Shown: piece by piece, positions 16,486 through 25,888 of the stretch
How positions within the stretch are numbered: position 1 is the first letter of the stretch
Layout: the number at the start of each line of letters is the position of its first letter
Origin: Pseudomonas lurida
GTDB lineage: Bacteria; Pseudomonadota; Gammaproteobacteria; Pseudomonadales; Pseudomonadaceae
Assembly: GCF_013522705.1 (NCBI RefSeq)
Contig: NZ_JAAMRE010000038.1
Location: 1-55,236 of the forward strand
Direction: 5' to 3'
Length of the DNA: 55,236 nucleotides
Notes under the pieces: generated by a model
Database searches by the model: none
Seen by the model: the letters and a program-made list of their open reading frames with translations, nothing else
Told to the model about the DNA's origin: nothing
Program-made: the position numbers and the translations under genes

Positions 16486-16973
16486 CCGAGCTGCCGGCCG
16501 TATCACTGGCCCTGGACAACCAGCTGTGTTTCAAACTGTATGCCGCCTCGCGGGCGGTGACCCGTGCCTATAAACCGATGCTCGATTCATTGGGCCTCAC
16601 CTACCCGCAGTACCTGGTGATGCTGGTGTTGTGGGAGTGGCACGCCCTCCCGCCGGCGCAGCCCACGGTCAAGAGCCTGGGCGAACGCCTGATGCTCGAC
16701 TCCGGCACGCTCACGCCCTTGCTCAAGCGCCTTGAACAACGGGCCTGGGTGCAGCGTCGGCGCAGCGCCGGGGATGAGCGCGAAGTGCACCTGAGTTTGA
16801 GCGAAGCCGGCATGGAGCTGCGCGACCATACGCACCGCCTCAAAGCACGCCTGTTGTGTGACAGCGGCATCGACCTGAACCAGGCGGATGCCCTGCGCGA
16901 TGGCCTGGACCAATTGCTTGGGCAGCTCAGAGAGGGTTCGTCATCGGCACCCATAGGTCCAGCAGCGCGTTGA
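16482..16973 (+). CDS. MarR-family OhrR-like thiol repressor (second copy)
   Basis: A 163-residue paralogue of the OhrR at 1980-2432. It keeps the sensing cysteine in LDNQLCFKLY (C16) and the LTYPQYLVMLVLWE helix, but has a longer linker after it (WHALPPAQPTVKSLGERL) and a longer C-terminal tail (SSSAPIGPAAR). It starts within the gpx stop codon and ends 47 bases past the end of the convergent sensor kinase gene, so the two 3' ends overlap. Its likely targets are the paired AT-rich palindromes before gpx. The differing linker and operators suggest a circuit separate from ohrR-ohr. Confidence 0.9.
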   Translation: MTELPAVSLALDNQLCFKLYAASRAVTRAYKPMLDSLGLTYPQYLVMLVLWEWHALPPAQPTVKSLGERLMLDSGTLTPLLKRLEQRAWVQRRRSAGDEREVHLSLSEAGMELRDHTHRLKARLLCDSGIDLNQADALRDGLDQLLGQLREGSSSAPIGPAAR

Positions 16974-19236
16974 GCTCTTCGCGACGGAACGGCTTTGCCA
17001 GGTAGTCGCTCATCCCGGCGGCCCGACAACGCTCACGCTCTTCGGACATGGCATTGGCCGTCAGGGCAACAATCGGCAGGTCCGGCCAGCGCCCGCTGCT
17101 ACGAATCTGTCGGCTGGCTTCGTAGCCATTCATCACCGGCATATTGCAGTCCATCAACACCATGTCGAAGGTCTGCTGCTCCAGGCATTTAAGCGCTTCG
17201 CCCCCATGGGCGGCCACGATCACCTCGCATCCCAGTTTGCTGAGCATCCCCTTGGCCACCAATTGGTTGACCGGGTTGTCCTCCACCAACAGGATGCGCG
17301 CCCGGTGGGCCAGCGGGGGGGACTCCAGTTGGACCGGATCAAGGATCAACTGGCCATCGCTGCGCAAAGTACGTTGCAGGATCTGATACAGCGCGTTGCG
17401 GCTCAACGGGCGCGCCTGTTGCTGCAGGGGGGCGAGGGCTGCCACTTCTTCGCCGGGCATGAAATTGCCGTAGGCCGTCACCACCAGGATCGGCGCGGTA
17501 ATCCCCGGCCGCAGACGGAACAGGCACTCCGGGCAGTCGGTGATCAGCAGGTCGGGGGTTTGCCCGGTCAGATCCTGGTCCTGAGGGTAGCAGCGCGGGG
17601 TCAGGCCCCAGTGGGGCAACAGGGTGTTCAGTAACTCTGTCAGGCCACTGCTGGCGTTAGTGATGGCGATGACTTCGCCGCTCAATGGCGGTGGCTGCAC
17701 GGCGGGCGAATGGGGCGGCAGAGGCAGTTCGGCGCAGAATTGGCTGCCAAAGCCGACTTCCGAACTGATGCTCAAGCGGCCGTGCATGGCTTCGCACAGG
17801 TTGCGCGTGAGGGCCAGGCCCAGGCCCGTGCCACCGAACTGACGGGTAATGCCGGCGCCGGCCTGGGTGAACGGTTGGAAAATTTTTACCTGCGCTTCCT
17901 GTGCGATACCGATACCGGTGTCGCAGACTTCGATGCGCACCTTGGCGTCGCAGCTGCTCAGCCGCACATCCACGCGACCAAAGCGCGTGAACTTGAGCGC
18001 GTTGGACAGCAGGTTGCTGACGATTTGCCGCACACGCGTCGGGTCGCCCAGCACTTGGGACGGAAACAGAGGGTCGATCAGGCAGGTCAGCTCCACGCTC
18101 GGCGCGGCGTTCTGCGATAACAGGTTGGCGGTGTCCTCCACCAGCGCGCCCAGGTCGAACGGGATGCGCTCCAATTCCAGCTGGCCGGCATCGAACTTGG
18201 ACAGGTCGAGGATATCGTTGAGCAACTCCACCAGCACTTTGCCCGAGTCATGGGCGATGGAGAGCTGCTGGCGCTGCTCGGCGTTCAGGGTGCTGTCCAG
18301 GGACAGCGCGATCATCCCCAGCAGACCGTTGAGCGGGGTACGGATTTCATGGCTCATGTTCGCCAGGAAGGCCGCACGGGCCTGGGCCATGCCCAGTGCA
18401 TTCATCTTGGCCGCCTCCAACTCGTCGTTGGACTGGCTCAAGCGCTGGTTACTGGCTTTGAGCTCAAGGGTGCGGGCGGAAACGATGTCTTCCAACTGAC
18501 CCAGATATTCCGTCAGGCGGTCTTCGGCGTGGCGGCGCTGCTGGATCTCGGTCTGCATGGTTTCAAATTGCTGGTTGGCCACGCTGACCAGAACGCCGAT
18601 CTCGTCGTTTTCGTGCCCGGGCGGGCAGTCCACGCGGGTATGCCTGCGCTCGCTCAACTCGCGAATGATCCGAACCAGCGGCTGGGTCAGCATCACGTAG
18701 AACAGGCCCAGCAGGATCCCGGTCAGCAGCAGGCTGCGTACAAAGCCGTTGAGCAGGGTGATCTCGGCCCGTCGCAGGAAACGGCTGCCGAAGGCGTAGG
18801 TGTCCACGTCCAGGCGCAGCACCCCCAGGGCATCGTTGGGCATGTGGCTTAAGTACAGGCGGTCTTCAAACTGGCGGTTGGCGCCAAACAGCAGGTCGCT
18901 CACGGTGCGGTACGTGCTTTCGCTGCGTGGCCGGCCGACGTCCGCCAGCACCAGGCCATTGTTGTCGATCAACTGCGCACGGATGATGGCGGGGGAGTGC
19001 AGCAGGCCCAGGGTCAATTCCTGCGCCAGCTCGGCGTCAATGTTGTAGGCAATGCGTGAGGCCGGGTTATGGCTGATTTCGATCAGCGAACGTATTTCAC
19101 GGTTGATGGATGCGTCTTCACTGGCATAATCAATGCCGATTTGGATCAGACTGAGCAAGGTTCCCAAGACGAAACCGACCAGCACAGTCAATCGGGCTTG
19201 TTTATAAGACAAGCGGTTGGCGAACTTGATATCCAT
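16927..19236 (-). CDS. Membrane-bound hybrid sensor histidine kinase
   Basis: A 769-residue hybrid kinase. Membrane segments at about 14-36 and 160-182 flank a periplasmic domain of about 120 residues; then come HAMP, a coiled coil (VSARTLELKASNQRLSQSNDELEAAK), the phospho-acceptor domain with SHEIRTPLNGLLGM, an ATPase domain (NLLSNALKFT, DTGIGI, FGGTGLGLAL), a degenerate receiver-like stretch (DLLITDCPE) and a full C-terminal receiver (LLVEDNPVNQ, MDCNMPVMNGYE, TANAM). No Hpt domain is present, so a separate one must pass the phosphate on. The start at 19236 is chosen because upstream codons are arginine-rich and unlike a signal anchor. The stimulus is unknown. Confidence 0.87.
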   Translation of the reverse strand: MDIKFANRLSYKQARLTVLVGFVLGTLLSLIQIGIDYASEDASINREIRSLIEISHNPASRIAYNIDAELAQELTLGLLHSPAIIRAQLIDNNGLVLADVGRPRSESTYRTVSDLLFGANRQFEDRLYLSHMPNDALGVLRLDVDTYAFGSRFLRRAEITLLNGFVRSLLLTGILLGLFYVMLTQPLVRIIRELSERRHTRVDCPPGHENDEIGVLVSVANQQFETMQTEIQQRRHAEDRLTEYLGQLEDIVSARTLELKASNQRLSQSNDELEAAKMNALGMAQARAAFLANMSHEIRTPLNGLLGMIALSLDSTLNAEQRQQLSIAHDSGKVLVELLNDILDLSKFDAGQLELERIPFDLGALVEDTANLLSQNAAPSVELTCLIDPLFPSQVLGDPTRVRQIVSNLLSNALKFTRFGRVDVRLSSCDAKVRIEVCDTGIGIAQEAQVKIFQPFTQAGAGITRQFGGTGLGLALTRNLCEAMHGRLSISSEVGFGSQFCAELPLPPHSPAVQPPPLSGEVIAITNASSGLTELLNTLLPHWGLTPRCYPQDQDLTGQTPDLLITDCPECLFRLRPGITAPILVVTAYGNFMPGEEVAALAPLQQQARPLSRNALYQILQRTLRSDGQLILDPVQLESPPLAHRARILLVEDNPVNQLVAKGMLSKLGCEVIVAAHGGEALKCLEQQTFDMVLMDCNMPVMNGYEASRQIRSSGRWPDLPIVALTANAMSEERERCRAAGMSDYLAKPFRREELNALLDLWVPMTNPL

Positions 19237-19399
19237 CGAGTGTTGAACCACTTCACGTTTCCCTTCGCCCGGCAAGCATAGCTGAACATCCACAGGCTCT
19301 GGCCTGCCCGGCATGAATCGTTTTATACGCAGCCTTTTGCGGACCGTCGCAGGGTTGCCAATACGCCATCTTTTGCAAAAACTTGCCAGAGGAATAATC

Positions 19400-20290
19400 G
19401 TGGATTCTCGATTGAACGCCTTTCTTGAGCGGGCCGACGCCGTACTTGCCCGCCTCGAACCCCTGTTGCCAGCGCCTCGCCAGCCTATCGACTGGACGCA
19501 CTGCCTGGCCGCGCGCTGGCAGCGCGAAGGCCGCGCGGGGTTCCTGTTGCCGCTGGAGGTCAGCCTGGACATGCGTTTGTCCGACCTGATCGGCGTCGAC
19601 AAGCAACGTGAGCAACTGGCCCGCAACACTCAGCAGTTTCTCGATGGCCTGCCCGCCAACCATGCGCTGTTGTGGGGTTCGCGCGGCACCGGCAAGTCGT
19701 CCATGGTGCGCGCCTTGCTGGCCCAGCATGCCGCGGCCGGTTTGCGCCTGATCGAAATCGAACGTGACCACCTGGCCGACCTGCCCCGCGTGGTCGAGCA
19801 ACTGCTCAAGCTGCCGCAGCGCTTTATCCTGTTTTGTGATGATCTGTCGTTCGAGGCCGGTGAAAGCGACTACCGCGTGCTCAAGAGTGTGCTGGATGGC
19901 TCCCTGGAACAGGCGCCGGAAAATGTGCTGCTGTATGCCACCTCCAACCGCCGCCACCTGGTGCCGGAAAACCAGAGCGACAACGACAATTGGGCACGGG
20001 TCGACGGCGAACTGCACCCCAGCGAAGCCGTGGAAGACAAGATTGCCTTGTCCGATCGGTTTGGCTTGTGGCTGTCGTTCTATCCGTTCACCCAGGAACA
20101 CTTCCTGGACGTGGTGGAACACTGGATCGGCGAGCTGGCGGGCAAGGCCGGGTTGCAATGGCAGCGGGATGAAGCACTCGATATTCTCGCCGTGCGCTGG
20201 GCTACCGGGCGCGGCAACCGCAACGGACGTTGCGCGTATCAATTCGCCCGTTATTGGGTGGGCCTCAAATTGCTGGAGCGTCAATCATGA
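19400..20290 (+). CDS. DUF815-family P-loop ATPase
   Basis: A 296-residue AAA-like ATPase of the DUF815 family with LLWGSRGTGKSSMVRALL (Walker A, about 95-112) and RFILFCDDLSFE (Walker B). The sensor-like stretch LLYATSNRRHLVPE is conserved in the family. Function is not established; members resemble helicase-loader or clamp-loader folds. A GTG start at 19400 with AGAGGA seven bases upstream is preferred to the ATG at 19313. It is divergent from the hybrid kinase gene and its stop overlaps the msrC start by four bases, so both are one translational unit. Confidence 0.87.
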   Translation: MDSRLNAFLERADAVLARLEPLLPAPRQPIDWTHCLAARWQREGRAGFLLPLEVSLDMRLSDLIGVDKQREQLARNTQQFLDGLPANHALLWGSRGTGKSSMVRALLAQHAAAGLRLIEIERDHLADLPRVVEQLLKLPQRFILFCDDLSFEAGESDYRVLKSVLDGSLEQAPENVLLYATSNRRHLVPENQSDNDNWARVDGELHPSEAVEDKIALSDRFGLWLSFYPFTQEHFLDVVEHWIGELAGKAGLQWQRDEALDILAVRWATGRGNRNGRCAYQFARYWVGLKLLERQS

Positions 20291-20769
20291 TCGATTTGCA
20301 AAATGCCGGAACCGGCCTCGATGGCTACGCCATGCTCTGCGCGCAGCTGGAGTCGCTGTTGGCCGATGAACGCGACTTCATCGCCAACAGCGCTCAGTTC
20401 TCTGCGTTCCTGTTTCACCAACTGGACGACTTGAACTGGGCCGGCTTTTACCTGAACCGTGATGAAGAACTGGTGCTGGGCCCCTTCCAGGGGCAGATCG
20501 CCTGTGTGCGTATCCCGTTTGGCCGGGGGGTGTGCGGTGCGGCCGCCGCGTCGCGGCAAACCCAGCGCGTCGACGATGTGCATGCCTTCCCTGGGCATAT
20601 TGCCTGTGACAGTGCTTCCAATAGCGAGCTGGTGGTGCCGCTGGTCAAGAACGGCCAGTTGATCGGCGTCCTCGACCTCGACAGCCCCAGGCTGGCCCGC
20701 TTTACCGAGCAGGACCAGCAGGGCATCGAGCAACTGGCGGCGATCTTTCTGCGCTTGACCGACTGCTGA
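20287..20769 (+). CDS. msrC: Free methionine-(R)-sulfoxide reductase (GAF-domain MsrC)
   Basis: A 160-residue single-GAF-domain enzyme that reduces free methionine R-sulfoxide. The three conserved cysteines are in ACVRIP, GRGVCGAAA and GHIACDSASNSE, which match the fRMsr signature, so a mere ligand-binding GAF protein is unlikely. The ATG overlaps the stop of the ATPase gene (ATGA). Together with MsrB at 15475 the window encodes R-sulfoxide repair for both protein-bound and free methionine. Confidence 0.93.
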   Translation: MIDLQNAGTGLDGYAMLCAQLESLLADERDFIANSAQFSAFLFHQLDDLNWAGFYLNRDEELVLGPFQGQIACVRIPFGRGVCGAAAASRQTQRVDDVHAFPGHIACDSASNSELVVPLVKNGQLIGVLDLDSPRLARFTEQDQQGIEQLAAIFLRLTDC

Positions 20770-20790
20770 TTCGTTGGGAGCGTCCGCCCG

Positions 20791-23700
20791 TTAAGGGTTG
20801 TCCAACTCGTGGAGCTGCACCTGCAGCATTCTTTCCAGCTCCAGCATCAGCTTTTCCAGGGCTTTTGCGCCCGCGTCAACCAACGGCCGGTCATCGCCCC
20901 GGCCGCAGGCCTGTTCGAGGGCTTCGCACTGTGCCGCCAAGGCGCGGGCTTGGACAATGCGCGCGGCGCCCTTGATTTTGTGGGCCTGTTCGATGATGTC
21001 TTTGTAGGGGGCCTGCGCGCTCGTCAGGGCAAGCAGTTCCTGGCGATCCTGACGACTGCTGTTGAGCAGCTCTTCCAGCAGGCGGCGGCTCAGGAGCGGG
21101 TCGCCGCCGGTCAGGGCGTCGAAATTGCCCAAGTCGATGAGCTGCTCGGCATGACGGGGGCGGATCTTCGCCAGTTGCCGTTCCAGCGCCGTCAGGCTGA
21201 TGGGCTTGAACAGGCAGTCGTTCATGCCGGCCTGGGCGCAGCGTTGCTTCTCTTCGGGCTGGGCGTTGGCGGTAAAGCCCAGTACCACGCAGGGAGGCAG
21301 TTGCTCGCGCTGCTCGTATTCGCGGATGGAACGACTGAGTTCATAACCATTCATGATGGGCATGTTGCAGTCGGCGATCACCAGGTCGAAATGCTCCTGG
21401 CGCCAGGCCTGGAAGCCGGCTGCGCCGTTCTGCGCAGCACTGAACTGATGCCCCAGGTAGCCCAGTTGCTGGCACATCAACAGGCGGTTCGCCGGGTGAT
21501 CGTCCACTACCAGCACATTGAGTACCGGCGCGGTCGAGGGCCTCTGTGGCTTGTGCTCTTCCACCGCCAGTTCCGGCTGCAGGCGCGTCATCTTCAGGTT
21601 TATATGCACCTGGGTGCCCACCATGGGCACACTGCTCAGGCTCAGTTGCCCACCCATCATGGCGCACAGGCTGCGGCAGATCACCAGCCCCAGGCCTGCG
21701 CCGCTCCTGGCCAGTTGCCCGGAGTTGTCCGCCTGGGCAAAGGGCTCGAAGAGGCGCAACTGATCTTCGCGACTGATTCCGATGCCGGTGTCTTCCACCA
21801 CCAGTTTCATCTCGACCTGCTGTGCCAGGTCGGTCGGCAGTACCTCCACCTTGATCTTGACCTGGCCACGCTCGGTGAACTTGATTGCGTTGCTGATCAG
21901 GTTCGACAGCACCTGCTTGAAGCGCAGCGGGTCGATCAGCACTTCGGTGTTATCCAGGTCAGGCTTGAATTCCAGCAGCAGACTCAGGGTTTTCTGACGC
22001 GCCAGGCCATCGAAGACGCGCACCACCGACTCGATGACGTCCCGCAGGTTCACGCGCTCCGGGGCCAGGCTCAGGCGACCGGATTCAATTCGTGCAATGT
22101 CGAGAATATCGCCGATCAGTTCCAGCAGGTCCTTGGCCGAGTTGTAGGCCACTTCGATGGCCGGGCGATCCAGGTGGCCCTGGTCCGCGCGCTTGAGTGT
22201 GAGCTCGAGCATACCGATCACGGCGTTCATCGGGGTGCGGATTTCATGGCTCATGGTGGCCAGGAATGTGCTCTTGGCGCGGTTGGCTTCATCGGCGCGC
22301 TCCTTGGCGGCGCGCAGCTCATCGAATAATTGGCGTCGCTCGCTGATGTCGATCCAGCCGCCGATGATGCCCTGGACTTCGCCGTCGGAGTCGCGATAGG
22401 GCAGGATCCAGTGATAAATCGTGAGTTTTTTACCGCGGATGTGCAGGGTGCGATCCAGGATCAGCGGGTTGCCTTCGGCCACGACGCGCTGGTAGTCGGC
22501 ATGGTATTGCGCCGCTTCCTGCGCAAGAGCGGTACTGATCTGCACCGCGCTCTTGCCGATCACGTCCTCGCGCTTGACGTCGAATACCTGCAGGTAGCTG
22601 TCGTTGCATGTCTGCAACAAGCCCTTGCGGTCACGTACGTAGATCGGATGCGGCGTTTCGTTAACCAGCGCGCGCATGAATTCGAACTGGTCATTAAGCG
22701 CACGCTCGGCCATTTTGCGATGCCTGATCTGGCGCCGCATGTAGGCGTTCCAGGTCAGCGAAATCAACAGCAGCAGGCCGGTGCCGATAATGATGCGGGC
22801 GATCAGTTCATGGTAGTTGCGCCAGTAGCTGTCGGACGCGGCGGTATAGCCTCGCCAGCGGCTGTTGATCACGCCCAGCTCATCAGGAGCGATGCTCAGC
22901 AGCGCCTTGTCGAGAATCGAACTGAGTTCGGTGGCGCCGCGTGAGGTCGCCAGGGCAAACGCTGCGGGCGTCGTGCCTATGCTGAAGCTGGTTTGAACCT
23001 TGTCCTGGAACATGGACGAGGAGAGGGAATAGTTGGCGACCACCAGCGTATTCACGGCGCCATCGACGTGTCCTTGAACCAGCAACTCAGTGGCCTTGAA
23101 GGTATCCCCGGTTTCAACCAATCGAATCTGCGGAAAGTGCTCGCGCAGGAATTTTATCGGCGGGCTGCCTTGGGTCACCGCCACCCGCTTGCCCGACATT
23201 TCCTCCAGCCCCATAGGGGCGTTCTCCTCCTTGCGCGTCAACATAACGTAGGAGTTTTCCAGATAGGGGCGGCTGAAGTTCAGTTGGTCCTCGCGTTCGG
23301 CGCTGGGGGCGATAGCGCCGATGATGTCGGCGTTACCGGATTCGACCTGCTCGATCATCTCGTTCACGTCACGCCCGCGCTGGACCTCGAAGCGCAGCCC
23401 GGTGCGCAGGCGAATCAGTTCCAGCAGGTCGGCGGTGATACCGCGAAAATTACCCTCGGCATCGAAGAATGTCAGGGGCGCGAAGGTTTCGTTCACGATC
23501 ACCTTGACCACCGGGTTTTCCTGCAGCCAGCGTTCTTCGCGCGAGGTCAGTTGCAACTTCTTGTCGGTCAGCAGGATATCGCTGCCGGCGCTCCAGCGCT
23601 TGGCGATGGTTTCTCGTTCGCTGGTGGACACCGCCATCAGGGCAGCGTCGACGATGCTCAGCAGAATGTGCTGGTGCTGGGCAATGGCAAAGCTGAAACC

Positions 23701-24438
23701 GTAGGCTTCGTGTTTGCCGAAATTGGCCATGTGGACGTTTTTCAGGTAGCCCTTGTTGATCATGTAATGGGTGGAGATAGTGTCGCCGAGGAACACGTCG
23801 GCCTGTTCGAATGCCACGGCATTCAAGGCGTTCTGGTAGGACGGGTAGGCGCGGATGATTGCGTTGGGATACAGCTTCTCGACTTCGCCCAGGGGGAGGT
23901 AGTGATACACCAGGGCCAGGCGCATTCCCGCCAGGCCGTCGCTGAGGCTGCGGGTTTCGCCCTCGCGGGTCACCAGTACGGGCTGATCCACGGCGTAGGG
24001 TTCCGACAGACTGAGATTGGGATTTGCAGCTTCGAAACCGTTGGAAGAGCCCAGGAGGTCGACGTCGCCGGTTTCAAGGGCGCGGATGGCCGCCTCTCGA
24101 GTGGGGTAGCGCACCACTTTGATCGGCAGGCCCAGTGCCTTGGCCAGCAGCCCGGCGTAATCGGCGGTGAGGCCTTCATAGTCGCGTCCGCTGGAGGTGA
24201 GATCAAAGGGCGGGTAGTCAGGGGCCGATGTGCCCAGCACCAGTTCGCGTTTGTTCTGCAGCCACTGGCGCTGGGCTTTGTCCAGGTGGGTTTCCAGTTG
24301 TACCGAGCCTGCTCGACTCAGTAAGTTGAAGTATTCCGGGCCGGTTGGAGGGGCAGCAGGCACGGCAATGCTGAAGCACAGACCGGCACTCAATATAATC
24401 AGATAGTCCTTTATACGCCTGGGCATCCGTCTTCTCAC
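20791..24438 (-). CDS. BvgS/EvgS-type hybrid sensor kinase with two periplasmic solute-binding domains
   Basis: A 1215-residue phosphorelay kinase. In order: signal peptide; two bacterial SBP_3 domains (about 65-285 and 310-530); membrane segment (RIIIGTGLLLLISLTWNAYM, about 555); PAS domain (about 585-700); phospho-acceptor with MSHEIRTPMNAVIGM; ATPase domain (NLISNAIKFTE, DTGIGIS, GAGLGLVI); receiver with VVDDHPANR and IADCNMPIMNGYE; and a C-terminal Hpt domain with EQAHKIKGAARI. This is the BvgS/EvgS plan, with complete internal relay. GTG at 24438 overlaps the stop of the regulator gene; an ATG four codons later (24426) is an equal alternative. It is co-transcribed with that regulator. 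Confidence 0.92.
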   Translation of the reverse strand: MRRRMPRRIKDYLIILSAGLCFSIAVPAAPPTGPEYFNLLSRAGSVQLETHLDKAQRQWLQNKRELVLGTSAPDYPPFDLTSSGRDYEGLTADYAGLLAKALGLPIKVVRYPTREAAIRALETGDVDLLGSSNGFEAANPNLSLSEPYAVDQPVLVTREGETRSLSDGLAGMRLALVYHYLPLGEVEKLYPNAIIRAYPSYQNALNAVAFEQADVFLGDTISTHYMINKGYLKNVHMANFGKHEAYGFSFAIAQHQHILLSIVDAALMAVSTSERETIAKRWSAGSDILLTDKKLQLTSREERWLQENPVVKVIVNETFAPLTFFDAEGNFRGITADLLELIRLRTGLRFEVQRGRDVNEMIEQVESGNADIIGAIAPSAEREDQLNFSRPYLENSYVMLTRKEENAPMGLEEMSGKRVAVTQGSPPIKFLREHFPQIRLVETGDTFKATELLVQGHVDGAVNTLVVANYSLSSSMFQDKVQTSFSIGTTPAAFALATSRGATELSSILDKALLSIAPDELGVINSRWRGYTAASDSYWRNYHELIARIIIGTGLLLLISLTWNAYMRRQIRHRKMAERALNDQFEFMRALVNETPHPIYVRDRKGLLQTCNDSYLQVFDVKREDVIGKSAVQISTALAQEAAQYHADYQRVVAEGNPLILDRTLHIRGKKLTIYHWILPYRDSDGEVQGIIGGWIDISERRQLFDELRAAKERADEANRAKSTFLATMSHEIRTPMNAVIGMLELTLKRADQGHLDRPAIEVAYNSAKDLLELIGDILDIARIESGRLSLAPERVNLRDVIESVVRVFDGLARQKTLSLLLEFKPDLDNTEVLIDPLRFKQVLSNLISNAIKFTERGQVKIKVEVLPTDLAQQVEMKLVVEDTGIGISREDQLRLFEPFAQADNSGQLARSGAGLGLVICRSLCAMMGGQLSLSSVPMVGTQVHINLKMTRLQPELAVEEHKPQRPSTAPVLNVLVVDDHPANRLLMCQQLGYLGHQFSAAQNGAAGFQAWRQEHFDLVIADCNMPIMNGYELSRSIREYEQREQLPPCVVLGFTANAQPEEKQRCAQAGMNDCLFKPISLTALERQLAKIRPRHAEQLIDLGNFDALTGGDPLLSRRLLEELLNSSRQDRQELLALTSAQAPYKDIIEQAHKIKGAARIVQARALAAQCEALEQACGRGDDRPLVDAGAKALEKLMLELERMLQVQLHELDNP

Positions 24439-25061
24439 ACTAACGCGTTTCGTTTTGCCATCTCGATAAGTTCTACCAAGGACTTGGCTTGAAGTTTCTG
24501 CATCAGCCTTTTCTTATAAGTGCTTACTGTTTTATTGCTGAGGAACATGCCTTTGGCAATTTCCTTGTTGGTGCGGCCTTGTGCAAAAAGTTGCAATACC
24601 ATCAGCTCCCGATCATTTACCGCTTTGAACAGTTCAAGTTCCTTGGATACTTCGGCATCCGCGCCATTGCCGTTCAAGGCCTGACTGGGGAAGTAGTTGT
24701 AGCCCGACAATACGGCGCGGATGGCACTGAGCAATTCGCTCAGGTCGCCTTCCTTGCAGACATACCCATCGGCGCCGGAGCGCATGCAGCGGGTAGCGAA
24801 CAGTGTGGGCGACTGGGCCGTGAGTACCAGGGTCTTCATCGAGGTATTCATGGCGTTGAAACGGCACAGCACTTCAAGGCCATCGAGCTTCGGAATGCTG
24901 ATATCCAGGATGATAAGGTCCGGCAAGCATTCGCGGACCATTTGTATGGCATCGCATCCGTTGTCCGTTTCGCCCACTACTTTGTAGCCCTCATGTTCCA
25001 ACAACATTCGGATGGCAAGCCTTATAACCGGATGGTCATCAATAATAAAAACTGTGTTCAT
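24435..25061 (-). CDS. LuxR-type response regulator, BvgA/EvgA-like
   Basis: A 208-residue regulator: a receiver domain (IIDDHPVIRLAIRMLL, phospho-aspartate in DLIILDISIPKLDG, K in VCKEGD) followed by a LuxR-type helix-turn-helix (NDRELMVLQLFAQGRTNKEIAKGMFLSNKTVSTYKKRL). Length and pattern match BvgA (209). It is the upstream partner of the BvgS-like kinase, overlapping it by four bases, and should receive phosphate from the kinase's Hpt domain. The start at 25061 begins MNTVFIIDDHP; an earlier ATG at 25100 adds 13 residues without support. Confidence 0.93.
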   Translation of the reverse strand: MNTVFIIDDHPVIRLAIRMLLEHEGYKVVGETDNGCDAIQMVRECLPDLIILDISIPKLDGLEVLCRFNAMNTSMKTLVLTAQSPTLFATRCMRSGADGYVCKEGDLSELLSAIRAVLSGYNYFPSQALNGNGADAEVSKELELFKAVNDRELMVLQLFAQGRTNKEIAKGMFLSNKTVSTYKKRLMQKLQAKSLVELIEMAKRNALV

Positions 25062-25318
25062 GATTACATTTCCATGCAGGTGCAAATAAAGCGGGCACAT
25101 TAGCTCAGAAGCGGAGCGAGGAGCATGAAGCCTGGGGTGGCTAGATATAAAACAGGAAAATTCCTACATTAAAAAAGGTAAAGGCCTACCGGTTGCTCAG
25201 GCTTGGTGAAGGGAGATAAGCGGATTTCGTAGATCGCCAGGCGAAATCTTGGCGCCAGGTGTTTCAAGGCTGCGCTGCGGAAAATTTTCCACGGGTTTAT
25301 ATGTTTTTAGTCCTACAT

Positions 25319-25714
25319 TTATAACTTTGGCAGGGCCTTGATTAAATGTGTAAGTTCGTCCTTGTTCAATGGTTTTGGCAAGTAGCCCAGTAACGGCAGG
25401 CCGCGCTGTCGTGCCTGGTCGTACAACGTTGCCAGTTCTGTTGCGGGCAGTCCGCTGAGCAGGATCGCGGCGCCGATCAGGCGCTGCTGGCTGGCGATTT
25501 CAATCAGCTCGAGGCCCGGCAGGTCAGGCAGGCATTGGTCGCACAGCAAAATATCGAAGGGCTTTTCGGCCAGCGTCATCAAATGGATCGCCTGGGCGGC
25601 GTTTTCGGCCGGGGTCAGCCGTTCGAAGCCGAAACTGCGCAGCAAACACTGGGCGGCGATCAATTGAAAGGGATGGTCCTCCACCAACAGGATGCTAAGA
25701 GAGTGACTGGGCAT
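25319..25714 (-). CDS. Stand-alone receiver-domain protein
   Basis: A 131-residue protein made only of a response-regulator receiver domain: acidic pair in LLVEDHPFQL, phospho-aspartate in LLCDQCLPDLPG, switch threonine position replaced by serine (LLSGLPA) and the conserved lysine in YLPKPLNK. With no output domain it must act by protein contact, for example as a phosphate sink or adaptor. It lies 258 bases upstream of the BvgA-like gene on the same strand, so it likely belongs to that relay. The intervening 25062-25318 holds no gene that can be supported. Confidence 0.87.
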   Translation of the reverse strand: MPSHSLSILLVEDHPFQLIAAQCLLRSFGFERLTPAENAAQAIHLMTLAEKPFDILLCDQCLPDLPGLELIEIASQQRLIGAAILLSGLPATELATLYDQARQRGLPLLGYLPKPLNKDELTHLIKALPKL

Positions 25715-25888
25715 AAAAAGTACACGATGAGTCGAGCGTCGAAGGGGGGCATGTAGGAACAGTTGGTAAACAATATGCCCGAAGCGTGAGCGATTATTCT
25801 TCGAGGGGCTGTGCGAATTCGATCAGGCCGCTCTGTTCCCGTCGTAGGCAGATTCTGGTCGGGGAGCAGGCGGCTTGGTGGGGCATGA

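Noticed and set aside
20809..22329. A 506-codon plus-strand frame inside the BvgS-like gene
   Set aside because: It is a shadow of the kinase, receiver and Hpt coding sequence and has no recognisable domain.
25794..25886. A 30-codon minus-strand frame between dgt and the lone receiver gene
   Set aside because: It has no ribosome site, no recognisable domain, and lies in an ordinary intergenic gap.
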